64,000 bases of DNA from Methanothermobacter sp. K4 (GCF_022014235.1 NZ_JAKLTD010000003.1:1-64000); one strand, 5' to 3'. Counted from the stretch's first letter, positions 27,425 to 37,381 are shown. Numbers and translations are program-made. Notes: generated by a model not told the origin, from the letters alone.

Positions 27425-27532
27425 CATATGTTTGCTGGTTGATGTTCTGTCTCTGGGGTTTAAGCGCGGGATTGTTTCCATGTGGCTGCTGGTTGAGGAT
27501 CTGCCTCTGAAGTTTAAGCATGGGATTATTTC
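27425..27532 (+). repeat. 54-bp imperfect tandem repeat
   Basis: Copies at 27425-27478 and 27479-27532 are directly adjacent and share GCTGGTTGA, GTTTAAGC and GGGATT.TTTC at matching positions. Identity looks to be around 80 percent. It is non-coding on both strands as far as I can see and lies between the methyltransferase stop and the super-operon promoter. Confidence 0.85.
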
Positions 27533-27620
27533 AGCGCCACGTGTGGGACCTCCAGCGGAAACTTTAAATATGGTTACTGTACAATTTTTAGTACCTATTG
27601 CAATCTGCGGTGGATCCGCT

Positions 27621-27697
27621 CACATTGTATAACGGGATATACGATGTGGTCTGTGGTTTTACTTGCCCAGTCTGCATTGTGGAAATATTTATAAAAG
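27621..27697 (+). promoter_or_regulatory. Upstream hairpin and promoter of the ribosomal super-operon
   Basis: An inverted repeat, CACATTGTAT at 27621-27630 and ATACGATGTG at 27639-27648, gives a 10-bp stem (one G-T pair) with an 8-base loop. A TATA box (ATATTTATAAAAG, about 27685-27697) is centred about 27 bases before the ATG at 27718. No ribosome-binding site is visible, so the first transcript is probably leaderless or nearly so. The hairpin lies upstream of the TATA box and could be an operator. Confidence 0.6.
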
Positions 27698-27717
27698 ATT
27701 AGGACAAAGATTAATAA

Positions 27718-28518
27718 ATGAATAGAGTAGATTTGTCCATATTTATCCCGGATTCGCTGACGGCAGAGACAGGGGATCTCAAAATAAAGACCTACAAGGT
27801 GGGTCTTATTGGAAGAGCTGCAGCGATATTCGGGGTTAACCGCATAGTGATCTATCACGATGATGCAGACGGAGAGGCAGGATTTATCAGGGATATCCTG
27901 AACTACATGGATACCCCCCAGTACCTTCGCAGGAAGGTTTTCCCGATAATGAAGGAGTTGAAACATGTGGGTATACTCCCACCTCTGAGAACTCCTCATC
28001 ACCCAACTGGAAAACCCGTGGCTGGAGAATACAGACAGGGATTAACAGTCAAAAGGGTAAAAAAAGGAACTCTTGTGGATATTGGCGCAGATAAACTTGC
28101 ACTGTGCAGGGAAAAACTCACTGTAAATAGGGTAATGAGTTTCAGGGTTATCCGGCTGGGTAAGGAAATACTGATAGAGCCAGATGAACCAGAGGATAGA
28201 TACTGGGGATATGAGGTTCTGAGCACCGAACAGGGCCTCTCAAAGAGCCTGAAAACAGTGGATGCCGATGTTGTGGTGGCAACATCAAGGTATGCTTCGC
28301 CCATTACTTCTATTCTGGATGAAGTAAAGTCAAAGGTGGAGGGCGCCCCCAGGGTGGCCATCCTGTTTGGCGGTCCTTACAAGGGATTACCAGAGATCGA
28401 TGCGGATGTGTGGATTAACACCATTCCAGGACAGTGTACAGAAACTGTAAGGACTGAAGAGGCTGTTTTAGCTACTCTCTCAGTATTCAACATGCTAACT
28501 CAGATTGATGAAAAATGA
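27718..28518 (+). CDS. SPOUT-fold RNA methyltransferase (MTH1 type)
   Basis: This 266-residue protein belongs to the trefoil-knot family first seen in the crystal structure of M. thermautotrophicus MTH1. It opens with VDLSIFIPDSLTAET, has GRAAAIFGVNRIVIY, an inserted RNA-binding beta-barrel in the middle, and the C-terminal knot region VAILFGGPYKGLPEI and NTIPGQCTETVRTEE. Related eukaryotic proteins (SPOUT1/CENP-32) are uridine N3 methyltransferases; the archaeal target is unproven. It heads the L3 operon, 29 bases before rpl3. Confidence 0.88.
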   Translation: MNRVDLSIFIPDSLTAETGDLKIKTYKVGLIGRAAAIFGVNRIVIYHDDADGEAGFIRDILNYMDTPQYLRRKVFPIMKELKHVGILPPLRTPHHPTGKPVAGEYRQGLTVKRVKKGTLVDIGADKLALCREKLTVNRVMSFRVIRLGKEILIEPDEPEDRYWGYEVLSTEQGLSKSLKTVDADVVVATSRYASPITSILDEVKSKVEGAPRVAILFGGPYKGLPEIDADVWINTIPGQCTETVRTEEAVLATLSVFNMLTQIDEK

Positions 28519-28547
28519 ATATGAATGATGTAAGGAGGTAAACTTAA

Positions 28548-29561
28548 ATGGCTAGACATCATCAACCAAGAAAAGGATCAGTTGCATTCAGTCCAAGAAA
28601 AAGGGCGGCAAGGGAAACCCCCAGGGTCAAGTCATGGCCCCAGGTGGATGAACCTGGACTGCTTGCCCTGGCAGGCTACAAGGCAGGGATGACCCACGTA
28701 ATGATGGTTGATAACCAGAAAAATTCCCCTACAGAGGGGATGGAGGTTTCAACTCCGGTCACAATACTTGAGGTCCCACCCCTAACAGTGATGGCCGTTA
28801 GGGCCTATGAAAAGACAAGCAGGGGCCTTAAGACCCTCGGAGAGGTCCTGGCCACCGAGACAAAGGAGGACCTCAGAAGGAAGCTCACCCCACCTGCAGA
28901 GGACTATGACCAGGAGGCTGCAATCGAAAGGATAAGGTCAAATGTGGAATACGTTGCAGATGTCAGGGTGATTGTACACACAAACCCGAGACTTGCAAGC
29001 GTACCCAAAAAGAAGCCAGAGGTCTTTGAGTGCGGTCTCGGAGGCAAGACCCCTGAGGAGAAATTCGAATACGCACTGGGGATCCTCGGCAAGGATGTGA
29101 GGGCATCAGAGATATTCTCCGAGGGCGCCTTCGTTGATGCCATAGCCGTGACTAAGGGTAAGGGATTCCAGGGTCCCGTTAAGAGATGGGGCATAAGGAT
29201 ACAGTATGGTAAGGCTGCAAGGAGCAGTAAGGGGAGACACATAGGGTCACTGGGTCCATGGACACCATCAAGGACCATGTGGACAGTCCCACAGGCAGGG
29301 CAGATGGGTTACCACAGGAGGACCGAGTACAACAAGCAGATACTTAAGATCGGTGACGCCAGCGAGGCAGACCAGGTAAACCCCAGCGGCGGCTTTGTAA
29401 GGTATGGTCTTGTAAGGAACGATTATGTAATGGTTAAGGGCTCAGTTCCCGGCCCAACAAAGAGGCTTGTGGTGCTCAGGAAGGCCATAAGGGCTGCAGG
29501 TAAGCAGGAAGAGGCACCCCAGATAAACTACATCAGCACAGCATCAAAACAAGGAGTATAA
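28548..29561 (+). CDS. rpl3: Ribosomal protein uL3
   Basis: This 337-residue archaeal/eukaryotic-type L3 binds 23S rRNA near the peptidyl transferase centre. Landmarks are the basic N-terminus (RHHQPRKGSVAFSPRKRA), GYKAGMTHV, VTKGKGFQGPVKRWG and GQMGYHRRTEYNK. GGAGG precedes the ATG. It is the first ribosomal gene of the S10-type operon. Confidence 0.97.
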   Translation: MARHHQPRKGSVAFSPRKRAARETPRVKSWPQVDEPGLLALAGYKAGMTHVMMVDNQKNSPTEGMEVSTPVTILEVPPLTVMAVRAYEKTSRGLKTLGEVLATETKEDLRRKLTPPAEDYDQEAAIERIRSNVEYVADVRVIVHTNPRLASVPKKKPEVFECGLGGKTPEEKFEYALGILGKDVRASEIFSEGAFVDAIAVTKGKGFQGPVKRWGIRIQYGKAARSSKGRHIGSLGPWTPSRTMWTVPQAGQMGYHRRTEYNKQILKIGDASEADQVNPSGGFVRYGLVRNDYVMVKGSVPGPTKRLVVLRKAIRAAGKQEEAPQINYISTASKQGV

Positions 29562-29573
29562 GAGTGGTTCAAA

Positions 29574-30338
29574 ATGAAGATCAAGGTTTATTCCCTAGAA
29601 GGTGAAGCCATAGATGAAATGGAACTTCCTGAAATTTTCAATGAGGAGTTCAGGCCCGATGTGATAAAGAGGGCTGTTCTATCAGCACAGACCGCGAGGG
29701 TACAGCCATGGGGTCCCGACCCGATGGCGGGTAAAAGGACATCTGCCAAGTCCTATGGTGCCGGGCGCGGTGTTGCAATGGTTCCACGCATAAAGAATGG
29801 TTCAAGGGCAGCATTTGTCCCCCAGGCAGTTGGCGGTAGAAGGGCCCACCCACCGAGGCCACAGAAGAACTACCATGAGAGGATAAACAGAAAGGAAAGG
29901 AGACTCGCAATAAGGTCAGCTGTTGCAGCAACAGCCAGAAGGGACCTTGTGGAGTCAAGGGGTCACAGGATAGAGAATGTGCCCCAGGTGCCCCTGGTGG
30001 TTGACGATGAACTCTCCAGAATCAAAAGGACAGCGGATACAAGGGAAGTCTTCAGGAAACTCGGAATCATGGACGACATCGTGAGGGCAAAGGAAGGTAA
30101 AAAGATAAGAGCTGGGAAGGGAAAGATGAGGGGAAGGAAGTACAGGACTCCCAGAGGCCCACTCATAGTCGTGGGTGAGGATAAGGGCATCACACTGGGC
30201 GCAAGAAACCACCCTGGTGTGGACGTTGTTACAGTCGAAAACCTCAACGCGGAGCTCCTGGCACCTGGAACCCACCCTGGAAGACTGACTGTCTTTACAA
30301 GATCAGCAATAGAAAAACTTGAGGGACTCTTTCAGTAA
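29574..30338 (+). CDS. rpl4: Ribosomal protein uL4
   Basis: This 254-residue archaeal L4 lines the peptide exit tunnel. The long basic loop ([33 protein letters not shown]) is the tunnel extension; [21 protein letters not shown] is the conserved C-terminal core. It starts 12 bases after rpl3. Confidence 0.97.
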   Translation: MKIKVYSLEGEAIDEMELPEIFNEEFRPDVIKRAVLSAQTARVQPWGPDPMAGKRTSAKSYGAGRGVAMVPRIKNGSRAAFVPQAVGGRRAHPPRPQKNYHERINRKERRLAIRSAVAATARRDLVESRGHRIENVPQVPLVVDDELSRIKRTADTREVFRKLGIMDDIVRAKEGKKIRAGKGKMRGRKYRTPRGPLIVVGEDKGITLGARNHPGVDVVTVENLNAELLAPGTHPGRLTVFTRSAIEKLEGLFQ

Positions 30339-30359
30339 AAATTAGGTGACGGTGTAATT

Positions 30360-30620
30360 ATGGATCCATATGCTGTTATCATGAAACCACATGTCACAGA
30401 AAAGAGCATGAACCTTATAGATCAGAACAACGAGCTGGCATTTGTGGTTATGAGAAAAAGCACAAAAAAGGATGTTAGAAGGGCATTCGAGGAACTCTTC
30501 GCAGTTAAGGTGGAGAGGGTTAACACACAGGTAACCCCAAGGGGCCAGAAGATTGCCTACATAAAACTGGCAAAGGAACACAGTGCAGAGGATATAGCTG
30601 TTAAACTGGGAGTATTCTAA
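30360..30620 (+). CDS. rpl23: Ribosomal protein uL23
   Basis: This 86-residue protein sits at the tunnel exit and is a docking site for SRP and the translocon. The family pattern is clear: VIMKPHVTEKSMNLI, then FVVMRKSTKKDVRRAFEELF and VNTQVTPRGQKIAYI. Confidence 0.97.
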   Translation: MDPYAVIMKPHVTEKSMNLIDQNNELAFVVMRKSTKKDVRRAFEELFAVKVERVNTQVTPRGQKIAYIKLAKEHSAEDIAVKLGVF

Positions 30621-30641
30621 AATAATGAGGAGGATATTCAG

Positions 30642-31367
30642 ATGGGAAAAAGGTTAATATCACAGAGGAGAGGAAGGGGAACTCCCACTTACAGAAGCGC
30701 ATCCCACCGCTTCAAGGGCAAAATAAAATACCGTGCATACGACTCCCTTGAAAGCGATGGATGTCTCAGGGGAAAGGTCGTTGACATAATGCATGACCCT
30801 GGAAGGACAGCCCCCGTGGCCCTTGTGAAATTTGAAAACGGTGAGAAGAACCTCATCCTCGCACCTGAGGCTTTAATGCTTGATGAAGAGATTGAGTGCG
30901 GGGCAAAGGCAAAGGTCAAACCTGGAAACTCACTTCCACTCAGTGAAATTCCAGAGGGGACACCCATATACAACATTGAAAACAGACCTGGAGACGGAGG
31001 CAAACTGGTGAGGTCCTCCGGTACCTACGCTTCTCTAATCACCCATGATGCTGACAAGGCGGTTATTGAACTCCCATCAGGTGAACTCAAGGCACTCAAC
31101 CCACAGTGCCGGGCAACCGTCGGTGTCGTTGCTGGAGGAGGAAGAAGGGAGAAACCATTCCTCAAGGCAGGTAAGAAGTACCATGCCCTCAGGGCCAAGG
31201 GTAAGAAGTCAGTTACAGTCAGGGGTGTTGCCATGAACGCAGTCGACCACCCACATGGTGGTGGAAACAGACAGCACCCAGGTAGGCCAACAACTGTCTC
31301 AAGGCATGCTCCTCCAGGAAGGAAGGTTGGTTCAATAGCTGCCAGAAGAACAGGGAAAAGGAGATAA
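30642..31367 (+). CDS. rpl2: Ribosomal protein uL2
   Basis: This 241-residue core 50S protein is needed for subunit joining and peptidyl transferase activity. It carries the highly conserved C-terminal stretch [20 protein letters not shown], with the functional histidine. GGAGG-like sequence precedes the ATG. Confidence 0.97.
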   Translation: MGKRLISQRRGRGTPTYRSASHRFKGKIKYRAYDSLESDGCLRGKVVDIMHDPGRTAPVALVKFENGEKNLILAPEALMLDEEIECGAKAKVKPGNSLPLSEIPEGTPIYNIENRPGDGGKLVRSSGTYASLITHDADKAVIELPSGELKALNPQCRATVGVVAGGGRREKPFLKAGKKYHALRAKGKKSVTVRGVAMNAVDHPHGGGNRQHPGRPTTVSRHAPPGRKVGSIAARRTGKRR

Positions 31368-31384
31368 AAGAAGGAGGTGACCTA

Positions 31385-31795
31385 TTGGCACGTAAAGAAT
31401 TTAGGTATCGCGGCTACACCTTGGAAGAACTGCAGGAGATGCCACTTGACGATGTAATCAAGTTGTTCCCATCAAGGCAGAGAAGATCCCTCAAGAGGGG
31501 ATTCCTACCAAGGCAGAAGAAGGTACTTGAGAAGATAAGGAAGATAAAAAAAGAGGGAAAGACTGAGGGAAGACCACCGGTCATCAGGACACACTGCAGG
31601 GACATGATAGTGTTGCCTGAGATGGTTGGGATGACCTTCGGCATCCACAATGGAAACGAATTTGTGGAGGTCACAATCCAGCCAGAAATGATCGGCTGCT
31701 ACTTCGGTGAATTTGCACCTACAAGGAAGAAGGTTGAGCACGGAGATCCCGGTATGGGAGCTACAAGATCCTCAATGTTCGTGCCTCTTAAATAA
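31385..31795 (+). CDS. rps19: Ribosomal protein uS19
   Basis: This 136-residue S19 of archaeal length contacts tRNA and S13 in the 30S head. It starts at TTG (31385) after GGAGGTG. Motifs are [28 protein letters not shown] and the C-terminal [18 protein letters not shown]. Confidence 0.96.
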   Translation: MARKEFRYRGYTLEELQEMPLDDVIKLFPSRQRRSLKRGFLPRQKKVLEKIRKIKKEGKTEGRPPVIRTHCRDMIVLPEMVGMTFGIHNGNEFVEVTIQPEMIGCYFGEFAPTRKKVEHGDPGMGATRSSMFVPLK

Positions 31796-31807
31796 GGAGA
31801 CTAGACA

Positions 31808-32269
31808 ATGGCTAAGGTTAAATACGCTTATAAAGAGGAAGACAGGTCAAGAACAGCCAGGGCTTCAGCGACTCACCTCAAGATTTCACCAAAGCACGCT
31901 ATGGAGATATGCAGGGAGATCCAGGGAATGGAACTCGAGAAGGCCAAGAGATACCTTGAAGAGGTTATCAGGATGGAGAGGCCGGTGGCATTCAAGAGAT
32001 ACAACCGGAAGGTCGGCCACAGGAGGGGCCTCAGCGGATGGGCCAGCGGCCGGTACCCTGTTAAGGCAGCAGGTCAGATACTGAAGGTCCTTGAAAATGC
32101 CGAGGCCAATGCAGAGTACAAGGGACTCGACACCGAGAAACTCAGGATAGTCCACATATCCAGCCACCGCGGGCCAGTTATAAGGGGCTGGATTCCAAGG
32201 GCCTTTGGAAGGGCTACACCATTCAACACACCAACAACACACGTTCAGATAGTTCTGGGGGAGGCATAG
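31808..32269 (+). CDS. rpl22: Ribosomal protein uL22
   Basis: This 153-residue archaeal L22 is a constituent of the exit tunnel. It contains [19 protein letters not shown], then [14 protein letters not shown], and ends [19 protein letters not shown]. It is followed after three bases by the TTG start of rps3. Confidence 0.96.
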   Translation: MAKVKYAYKEEDRSRTARASATHLKISPKHAMEICREIQGMELEKAKRYLEEVIRMERPVAFKRYNRKVGHRRGLSGWASGRYPVKAAGQILKVLENAEANAEYKGLDTEKLRIVHISSHRGPVIRGWIPRAFGRATPFNTPTTHVQIVLGEA

Positions 32270-32272
32270 ATT

Positions 32273-33082
32273 TTGATAGAGAAAGATTTTGTCGTTGAAG
32301 GGCTCAGAAGGACAAGGATAGACGAATACCTTGAAAAGGAACTTGAAAGGGCAGGCTACGGTGGCATGGATGTTCAGGTCACCCCTATGGGTACCATGGT
32401 TGTCGTCTACGCTGAAAGGCCGGGTATGGTAATTGGACGTGGCGGTAAGACGGTGAGGGCCATTACCCAGAAACTCAAAAGCAAGTTCAACCTTGAAAAC
32501 CCCCGGGTTGAGGTCAAGGAGGTTGATGTGCCTGAACTCAACCCCCGCATAATGGCCCACAAGATAGCTGCCATGCTGCAGAGGGGCATGCACTTCAGGA
32601 GGGTTGCATACACCACAATGAGGAGGATCATGGCTGCAGGTGCCCAGGGTGTTGAGGTTACCATTTCAGGTAAGATAAGGGGTGCCCGTTCAGCCACAGC
32701 CAAATTCACAGACGGCTACATAAAGAAGTGCGGCGAACCCTCAACCAAACACGTTAAGGAAGGATTCGCAACAGTGCAGCTGAAACCAGGTGTTCTAGGG
32801 GTATACGTCCGCATAATGCCTCCTGAGGTTGTACTTCCAGACAAGGTTGAAATAGAGGCTCCTAAAATAACTGAAACTCCCTCAGAAGAACCTGCAGAAC
32901 AGGTTGAAGCCGTTGAGGAGATCGAGGATCTCGAGGAGATAGAGGAGATCGAGGATCTCGAAGAGATAGAGGATCTCGAGGAGATTGAGGATCTTGAAGA
33001 GGTCGAGGATCTCGAGGAAGACCTTGAATTAGTGGAAGAAACAGGGAAAGAGGACACAGATGGTGAAGAATCTGAAAAGTAA
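32273..33082 (+). CDS. rps3: Ribosomal protein uS3 with acidic repeat tail
   Basis: This 269-residue mRNA-entry protein has a KH domain (GMVIGRGGKTVRAI) and the S3 C-domain (GVEVTISGKIRGARSAT). The start is TTG at 32273 after GGGGGAGG. After the conserved end at about residue 210 comes an unusual tail of about 55 residues, a repeat of E-I/V-E-D-L-E blocks encoded by near-identical 18-base units between about 32914 and 33024. The tail is strongly acidic, in contrast to the basic protein. Confidence 0.95.
   Translation: MIEKDFVVEGLRRTRIDEYLEKELERAGYGGMDVQVTPMGTMVVVYAERPGMVIGRGGKTVRAITQKLKSKFNLENPRVEVKEVDVPELNPRIMAHKIAAMLQRGMHFRRVAYTTMRRIMAAGAQGVEVTISGKIRGARSATAKFTDGYIKKCGEPSTKHVKEGFATVQLKPGVLGVYVRIMPPEVVLPDKVEIEAPKITETPSEEPAEQVEAVEEIEDLEEIEEIEDLEEIEDLEEIEDLEEVEDLEEDLELVEETGKEDTDGEESEK
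32914..33024 (+). repeat. 18-base minisatellite inside rps3
   Basis: Units close to GAGGATCTCGAGGAGAT recur about six times in frame, with some double EEI spacing, encoding Glu-Ile-Glu-Asp-Leu-Glu. DNA identity between units is higher than coding need would require, pointing to slippage or unequal exchange. Confidence 0.85.
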
Positions 33083-33128
33083 TATATATGGACAGATTCA
33101 TATCAGTGAATAATAGAAAGGGATTGAA

Positions 33129-33323
33129 ATGGCGATACTTAGGAGCGAAGAGATAAGGGAAATGGATAGGGAGGAACTCCAGAAAAAGCTGGATGAACTC
33201 AAGGCAGAATACGCCAGATACATTTCCAAGAGCGCTGCTGCCGGGATCCATGAAAACCCTGGCAAGATGAGGGAAATCCGAAGAACAATAGCCCGTGTTC
33301 TCACCATCATGAATGAAAAATAG
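33129..33323 (+). CDS. rpl29: Ribosomal protein uL29
   Basis: This 64-residue two-helix protein binds near the tunnel exit beside L23. The pattern is MAILRSEEIREMDREELQKKL, then NPGKMREIRRTIARVLTIMNE. It starts 46 bases after rps3 and 12 before the next gene. Confidence 0.95.
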   Translation: MAILRSEEIREMDREELQKKLDELKAEYARYISKSAAAGIHENPGKMREIRRTIARVLTIMNEK

Positions 33324-33335
33324 AAGGAGAAATAA

Positions 33336-33641
33336 ATGAAAATCTGCGATGTTTGCGGTCTTCCGGAGGAACTTTGCGTCTGTGAGGAAATAGCACGCGA
33401 AGTTCAGACATTAAAGGTATACACAGTGAGGCGAAGATTCGGTAAAGTGATGACCATCATAGAGGGCATCGATGAACACGATATAGACATAAAGGAGCTC
33501 ACAAAGATACTGAAGGCAAGATGTGCCTGTGGAGGTACTGCCAAGAAAGGCCAGATAGAACTTCAGGGGGACCATAAGAAGAGGGTCAAGGAAGTTCTAG
33601 CGGATATGGGCTTTTCATCAGACACGATAGAGATAAGGTAG
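33336..33641 (+). CDS. Translation initiation factor aIF1 (SUI1)
   Basis: This 101-residue eIF1/SUI1 fold protein monitors start-codon pairing on the small subunit. An N-terminal zinc knuckle (CDVCGLPEELCVC) precedes the SUI1 core VMTIIEGID, LKARCACGGTAKKGQIELQGDH. It is embedded between L29 and the RNase P subunit gene, as in related archaea. Confidence 0.94.
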   Translation: MKICDVCGLPEELCVCEEIAREVQTLKVYTVRRRFGKVMTIIEGIDEHDIDIKELTKILKARCACGGTAKKGQIELQGDHKKRVKEVLADMGFSSDTIEIR

Positions 33642-33650
33642 GGGTTTGTA

Positions 33651-33932
33651 TTGATAACCCCCCGTAACATTTTCAGACATGAGCTTATTGGCCTTTCTGT
33701 GAGAATAGCCAGGAGTGTTCACAGGGACATTCAGGGAATATCGGGAAGAGTCATGGATGAAACCAGGAACACCCTTAAAATTGAACTGGAGGATGGCAGG
33801 GAGATAACGGTTCCAAAGGGAATAGCCGTCTTCCATTTCAGAACACCAGAGGGTGAAGTGGTTGAGATTGATGGTGGAGCTCTGGTAGCTCGTCCTGAGG
33901 AGAGAATAAAGAAGAAATTTAGAAAACCATAG
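33651..33932 (+). CDS. rnp1: Ribonuclease P protein component 1 (Rpp29/Pop4)
   Basis: This 93-residue Sm-like barrel protein of archaeal RNase P helps mature tRNA 5' ends. Family features are [31 protein letters not shown] and a basic C-terminus. The start is TTG at 33651 with GGTAGGGG upstream. Confidence 0.93.
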
Positions 33933-33942
33933 TGGTGATAGA

Positions 33943-34263
33943 ATGGTCGGCATTGATGTTCCAGAACCTAAATCTAAATGTAGTGATCCTAACTGTCCTT
34001 TCCACGGGGACCTCCCATTGAGGGGTCAGATACTGGAAGGAACTGTCGTCAGTGATAAGGCAGAAAGGACAGTAACCGTTGAAAGGAGTTTCTACAAATT
34101 TATACGCAAATATGAGAGATACGAAAAGAGAAAATCCAAGATAAAGGCTCACAAACCTGACTGCATAGATGTCAGGGTAGGGGACACAGTGAAAATTGCT
34201 GAATGCAGACCCCTCAGCAAGACTAAGAACTTTGTAGTGGTCGAGGTGAAGGGGGAAGAGTAA
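33943..34263 (+). CDS. rps17: Ribosomal protein uS17
   Basis: This 106-residue S17 has the archaeal N-terminal extension ([17 protein letters not shown]) before the OB-fold core ([43 protein letters not shown]). It ends one base before rpl14. Confidence 0.96.
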
Positions 34264-34264
34264 G

Positions 34265-34663
34265 ATGAAGGCAATAGCATCCAAGGTTACAAGGGCTTTA
34301 CCGGTAGGGGCCAGACTCCAGTGTGTTGACAACACAGGCGCAAGGGAAGTTGAGATAATCTCTGTCAGGGGATACAAGGGTGTCCGCAGGAGACTCGCAG
34401 CAGCCGGTGTTGGCGACATGGTGGTGGTCTCTGTGAAGAAGGGAACAGTGGACATGAGGAGGGAAGTCCTCAACGCTGTTGTTGTGAGACAGAAAAAGGA
34501 ATACAGAAGACCTGACGGATTGAGGGTGAAATTCGAGGATAACGCTGCAGTTATAGTGAGCCCAGAGGGAGTCCTCAAGGGTTCAGAGATAAGGGGTCCT
34601 GTTGCAAAGGAAGCAGCTGACAGATGGCCCAGTGTGGGAAGTGCAGCCAGCATAATAGTATAG
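34265..34663 (+). CDS. rpl14: Ribosomal protein uL14
   Basis: This 132-residue L14 at the subunit interface contains [32 protein letters not shown], and the C-terminal [22 protein letters not shown]. Confidence 0.97.
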   Translation: MKAIASKVTRALPVGARLQCVDNTGAREVEIISVRGYKGVRRRLAAAGVGDMVVVSVKKGTVDMRREVLNAVVVRQKKEYRRPDGLRVKFEDNAAVIVSPEGVLKGSEIRGPVAKEAADRWPSVGSAASIIV

Positions 34664-34672
34664 GGTGATAGA

Positions 34673-35026
34673 ATGTCAAAACAACCCAGAAAGCAGAGGA
34701 AATACATTTATGAAGCACCATTACACGCTCGTCGCAAAATGATGAGCGCATCTCTAAGCAGGGAACTCAGGGAGGAGTACGGTAGAAGGTCCCTGCCAGT
34801 GAGGAAGGGAGATAAGGTTGAGGTTCTCCGTGGTGACTTCAAGGGACACGAGGGTAAGGTTGAGAAGGTGGACCTCAAGAGGTACAGGGTCTACGTTGAG
34901 GGCGCCACAATACAGAAGGTGGACGGGACCTCAGTTTACTTCCCGATACACCCATCAAACCTCAGAATAATTGACCTCAACCTTGACGATGAGAAGAGAA
35001 TGAAAATATTAGAACGGAAGGGATAA
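34673..35026 (+). CDS. rpl24: Ribosomal protein uL24
   Basis: This 117-residue archaeal L24 has a KOW motif ([21 protein letters not shown]) after a basic N-terminus ([20 protein letters not shown]). It stands at the tunnel exit and helps start 50S assembly. Confidence 0.96.
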   Translation: MSKQPRKQRKYIYEAPLHARRKMMSASLSRELREEYGRRSLPVRKGDKVEVLRGDFKGHEGKVEKVDLKRYRVYVEGATIQKVDGTSVYFPIHPSNLRIIDLNLDDEKRMKILERKG

Positions 35027-35028
35027 AA

Positions 35029-35757
35029 ATGGCGATAATGGCATCAAGAAAGCACCTTAAACGTTTCAGATCACCAAGTCACTGGCCCATTCATCCCAAG
35101 GAATACAAATGGACCGTGAAGCCATCCCCAGGTCCCCATGCAATTGAGGCATCATTGCCGCTGATGATCATTGTGAGGGACATCCTTGGGGTTGCAGACA
35201 ATGCAAGGGAAGCCAGGAAGATCATAAACAGCGGTGAGGTCCTGGTGGACGGAAGGCCAAGGAAGAACTACAAATTCCCTGTTGGGTTCATGGATGTTGT
35301 GAGCATACCCCGCACAGGTGAGGTCTACAGGGTTCTTCCTGATGAAAGGGGAAGGCTGGTCCTACACCCCATTGGTGAGGAGAACGCGGGCTTCAAGCTC
35401 TGCAAGATAGTTAACAAGACAACCATCAGGGGCGGGAAAACCCAGCTCAACCTCCACGACGGTCGCAACTACCTCTCAGAGGATGAGTTCCGCGTGGGGG
35501 ATGTTGTGAAGCTGGCGGTGCCTGAACAGGAAATCCTTGAGAGGATACCCTTTGAGAAGGACAGCCTTGGTCTTGTAACAGGGGGCCGCCACACAGGTGA
35601 AATTGGAAGAATCAAGAAGATAAACATAACAAGGTCATCAATGCCAAACACAGCGGTCATTGAGACCGAAGCAGGGAAGACATTCCTCACACTCAAGGAT
35701 TACGTGTTTGTCATTGGAAAGGACGAGTCAGTGATCTCACTTCCAGGAGGTAAATAG
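35029..35757 (+). CDS. rps4e: Ribosomal protein eS4
   Basis: This 242-residue protein, absent from bacteria, has an S4-type RNA-binding domain (ARKIINSGEVLVDGRPRKNYKFPVG) and a KOW domain near the C-terminus (GLVTGGRHTGEIGRI). ATGs at 35029 and 35038 are both possible. The rpl5 ribosome-binding site (GGAGGT) is inside its last codons. Confidence 0.96.
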   Translation: MAIMASRKHLKRFRSPSHWPIHPKEYKWTVKPSPGPHAIEASLPLMIIVRDILGVADNAREARKIINSGEVLVDGRPRKNYKFPVGFMDVVSIPRTGEVYRVLPDERGRLVLHPIGEENAGFKLCKIVNKTTIRGGKTQLNLHDGRNYLSEDEFRVGDVVKLAVPEQEILERIPFEKDSLGLVTGGRHTGEIGRIKKINITRSSMPNTAVIETEAGKTFLTLKDYVFVIGKDESVISLPGGK

Positions 35758-36264
35758 ATGAACCCCATGGAGGAGGTAAGGATATTCAAGGTCACCCTTA
35801 ACATAGGTGTCGGCGAAGGGGGTGAAAGGCTTGCAAGGGCTGAAAGGCTTCTTGAGGAGATGACAGGCCAGAAGCCTGTGAGGACCCACTCAAAGGTCAC
35901 AAACCCTGAGTTCGGTATAAGGAAGAAGCAGCCCATCGCATGCAAGGTCACCCTTCGCGGTGAAAGGGCCGAGAAGGTACTCAGAATGTTCCTTGAGGGA
36001 ATAGGGAACAGGTTGAAGGCCAGCCAGTTTGATGAGTACGGTAATGTTTCAATGGGTATCGAGGAACACATCGACATACCTGGAATGAAGTACGACCCTG
36101 AGATAGGGATATTCGGTATGAACCTTTCTGTAACCTTTGAGAAGCCAGGTCACAGGATAAGCAGACGAAGGATACAGCGTAAAAAGGTTCCTGAAAAGCA
36201 CAGGGTCAGCCGTGAAGAGGCAATTGACTTCATGAAGGAAGAATTCCAGGTTAAAATAGTCTGA
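35758..36264 (+). CDS. rpl5: Ribosomal protein uL5
   Basis: This 168-residue L5 binds 5S rRNA and the P-site tRNA elbow. It shows [42 protein letters not shown] and the archaeal end [20 protein letters not shown]. The ATG directly follows the rps4e stop. Confidence 0.97.
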   Translation: MNPMEEVRIFKVTLNIGVGEGGERLARAERLLEEMTGQKPVRTHSKVTNPEFGIRKKQPIACKVTLRGERAEKVLRMFLEGIGNRLKASQFDEYGNVSMGIEEHIDIPGMKYDPEIGIFGMNLSVTFEKPGHRISRRRIQRKKVPEKHRVSREEAIDFMKEEFQVKIV

Positions 36265-36275
36265 AGGTGATTGTT

Positions 36276-36419
36276 TTGCCAAGGAAATATGGAAAGGCAT
36301 CAAGGAAATGCTCAAGATGCGGGGATCACTCTGCCCTGGTCAGAAGATATGGATTAATGCTCTGCAGGCAGTGCTTCAGGGAACTCGCACCTAAAATCGG
36401 GTTTAAAAAGTACAACTGA
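36276..36419 (+). CDS. rps14: Ribosomal protein uS14, zinc-binding
   Basis: This 47-residue small gene starts at TTG (36276) with AAGGTGAT upstream. It encodes [17 protein letters not shown] and, after 14 residues, CRQCF, giving two CxxC pairs for one zinc, and ends [12 protein letters not shown]. It fits exactly in the gap between rpl5 and rps8. Confidence 0.96.
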   Translation: MPRKYGKASRKCSRCGDHSALVRRYGLMLCRQCFRELAPKIGFKKYN

Positions 36420-36433
36420 AAGAGGTGTTTACT

Positions 36434-36826
36434 GTGACTCTTATGGATCCTCTCGCAAACGCCCTGACCAACATAAGAAACAATGAGATAAGGGGTAATG
36501 TCAAGTGCAGGATAACCCCTGCATCAAAGCTCATAGGGCGCGTGCTGAGAACAATGCAGAAGGAAGGCTACATCGGGGAATTCGAATACGTTGACGACGG
36601 CAGGGCCGGAAAATTCATCGTTGAACTTGAGGGAAACATAAACCAGTGTGGGGTTATAAAACCCAGACACGCTGTTAAGAAGGACGAATTCGAAAAATTT
36701 GAGAAAAGATATCTGCCAGCTAAGAACTTCGGGATAATAATCGTATCAACCCCTGAGGGAATAATGACCCATAAAGAGGCCAAGGACAGGGGTATCGGCG
36801 GTAGACTGCTGGCTTACGTCTACTAG
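36434..36826 (+). CDS. rps8: Ribosomal protein uS8
   Basis: This 130-residue S8 binds the central domain of 16S rRNA. I place the start at GTG 36434 ([11 protein letters not shown]), five bases after AGAGGTG, rather than the GTG at 36425 that overlaps this site. The C-terminal [26 protein letters not shown] is typical. Confidence 0.95.
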   Translation: MTLMDPLANALTNIRNNEIRGNVKCRITPASKLIGRVLRTMQKEGYIGEFEYVDDGRAGKFIVELEGNINQCGVIKPRHAVKKDEFEKFEKRYLPAKNFGIIIVSTPEGIMTHKEAKDRGIGGRLLAYVY

Positions 36827-36834
36827 GTGATAAC

Positions 36835-37368
36835 ATGGTTCTAGCAGCTATGATCCGGGAAGAAATACCCATCCCTGACGATGTTAACGTCACCATCGAT
36901 GGTGAAGTTAAGGTTAAGGGTCCAAAGGGTGAACTCTCCCGAAAATTTAACCACTCAGAGATATCAATGGCCGTTGAAGACGATAAGGTGGTCCTTGAGG
37001 TTAAATTCCCAAAGAAAAAGGACAAGGCAATGATAGGGACAGTTAAAGCCCATATAAACAACATGATAAGGGGCGTCACCGAGGGCTTCACCTACCGCAT
37101 GAAGATAGTATACGCCCACTTTCCAATGAGTGTGAAGGTGGCAGGGGATAAGGTTCTAATAGAGAACTTCCTCGGGGAACGCCACCCAAGGACCGCAAAG
37201 ATAGTGGGAGATACAAAGGTCCAGGTCAAGGGCGACGAGGTTGAAGTAACAGGTATCAACAAGGAACACGTGGGACAGACAATGGCAAACCTTGAACAGG
37301 CCACCAGGATTAAGGGAAGGGACCCAAGGGTTTTCCAGGACGGCATATACCTTGTGAGCAAGGAGTAG
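36835..37368 (+). CDS. rpl6: Ribosomal protein uL6
   Basis: This 177-residue L6 with two related domains lies near the GTPase centre. It shows [41 protein letters not shown] and the end [23 protein letters not shown] precedes the ATG by three bases. Confidence 0.96.
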   Translation: MVLAAMIREEIPIPDDVNVTIDGEVKVKGPKGELSRKFNHSEISMAVEDDKVVLEVKFPKKKDKAMIGTVKAHINNMIRGVTEGFTYRMKIVYAHFPMSVKVAGDKVLIENFLGERHPRTAKIVGDTKVQVKGDEVEVTGINKEHVGQTMANLEQATRIKGRDPRVFQDGIYLVSKE

Positions 37369-37381
37369 GGATGGTGATTCG

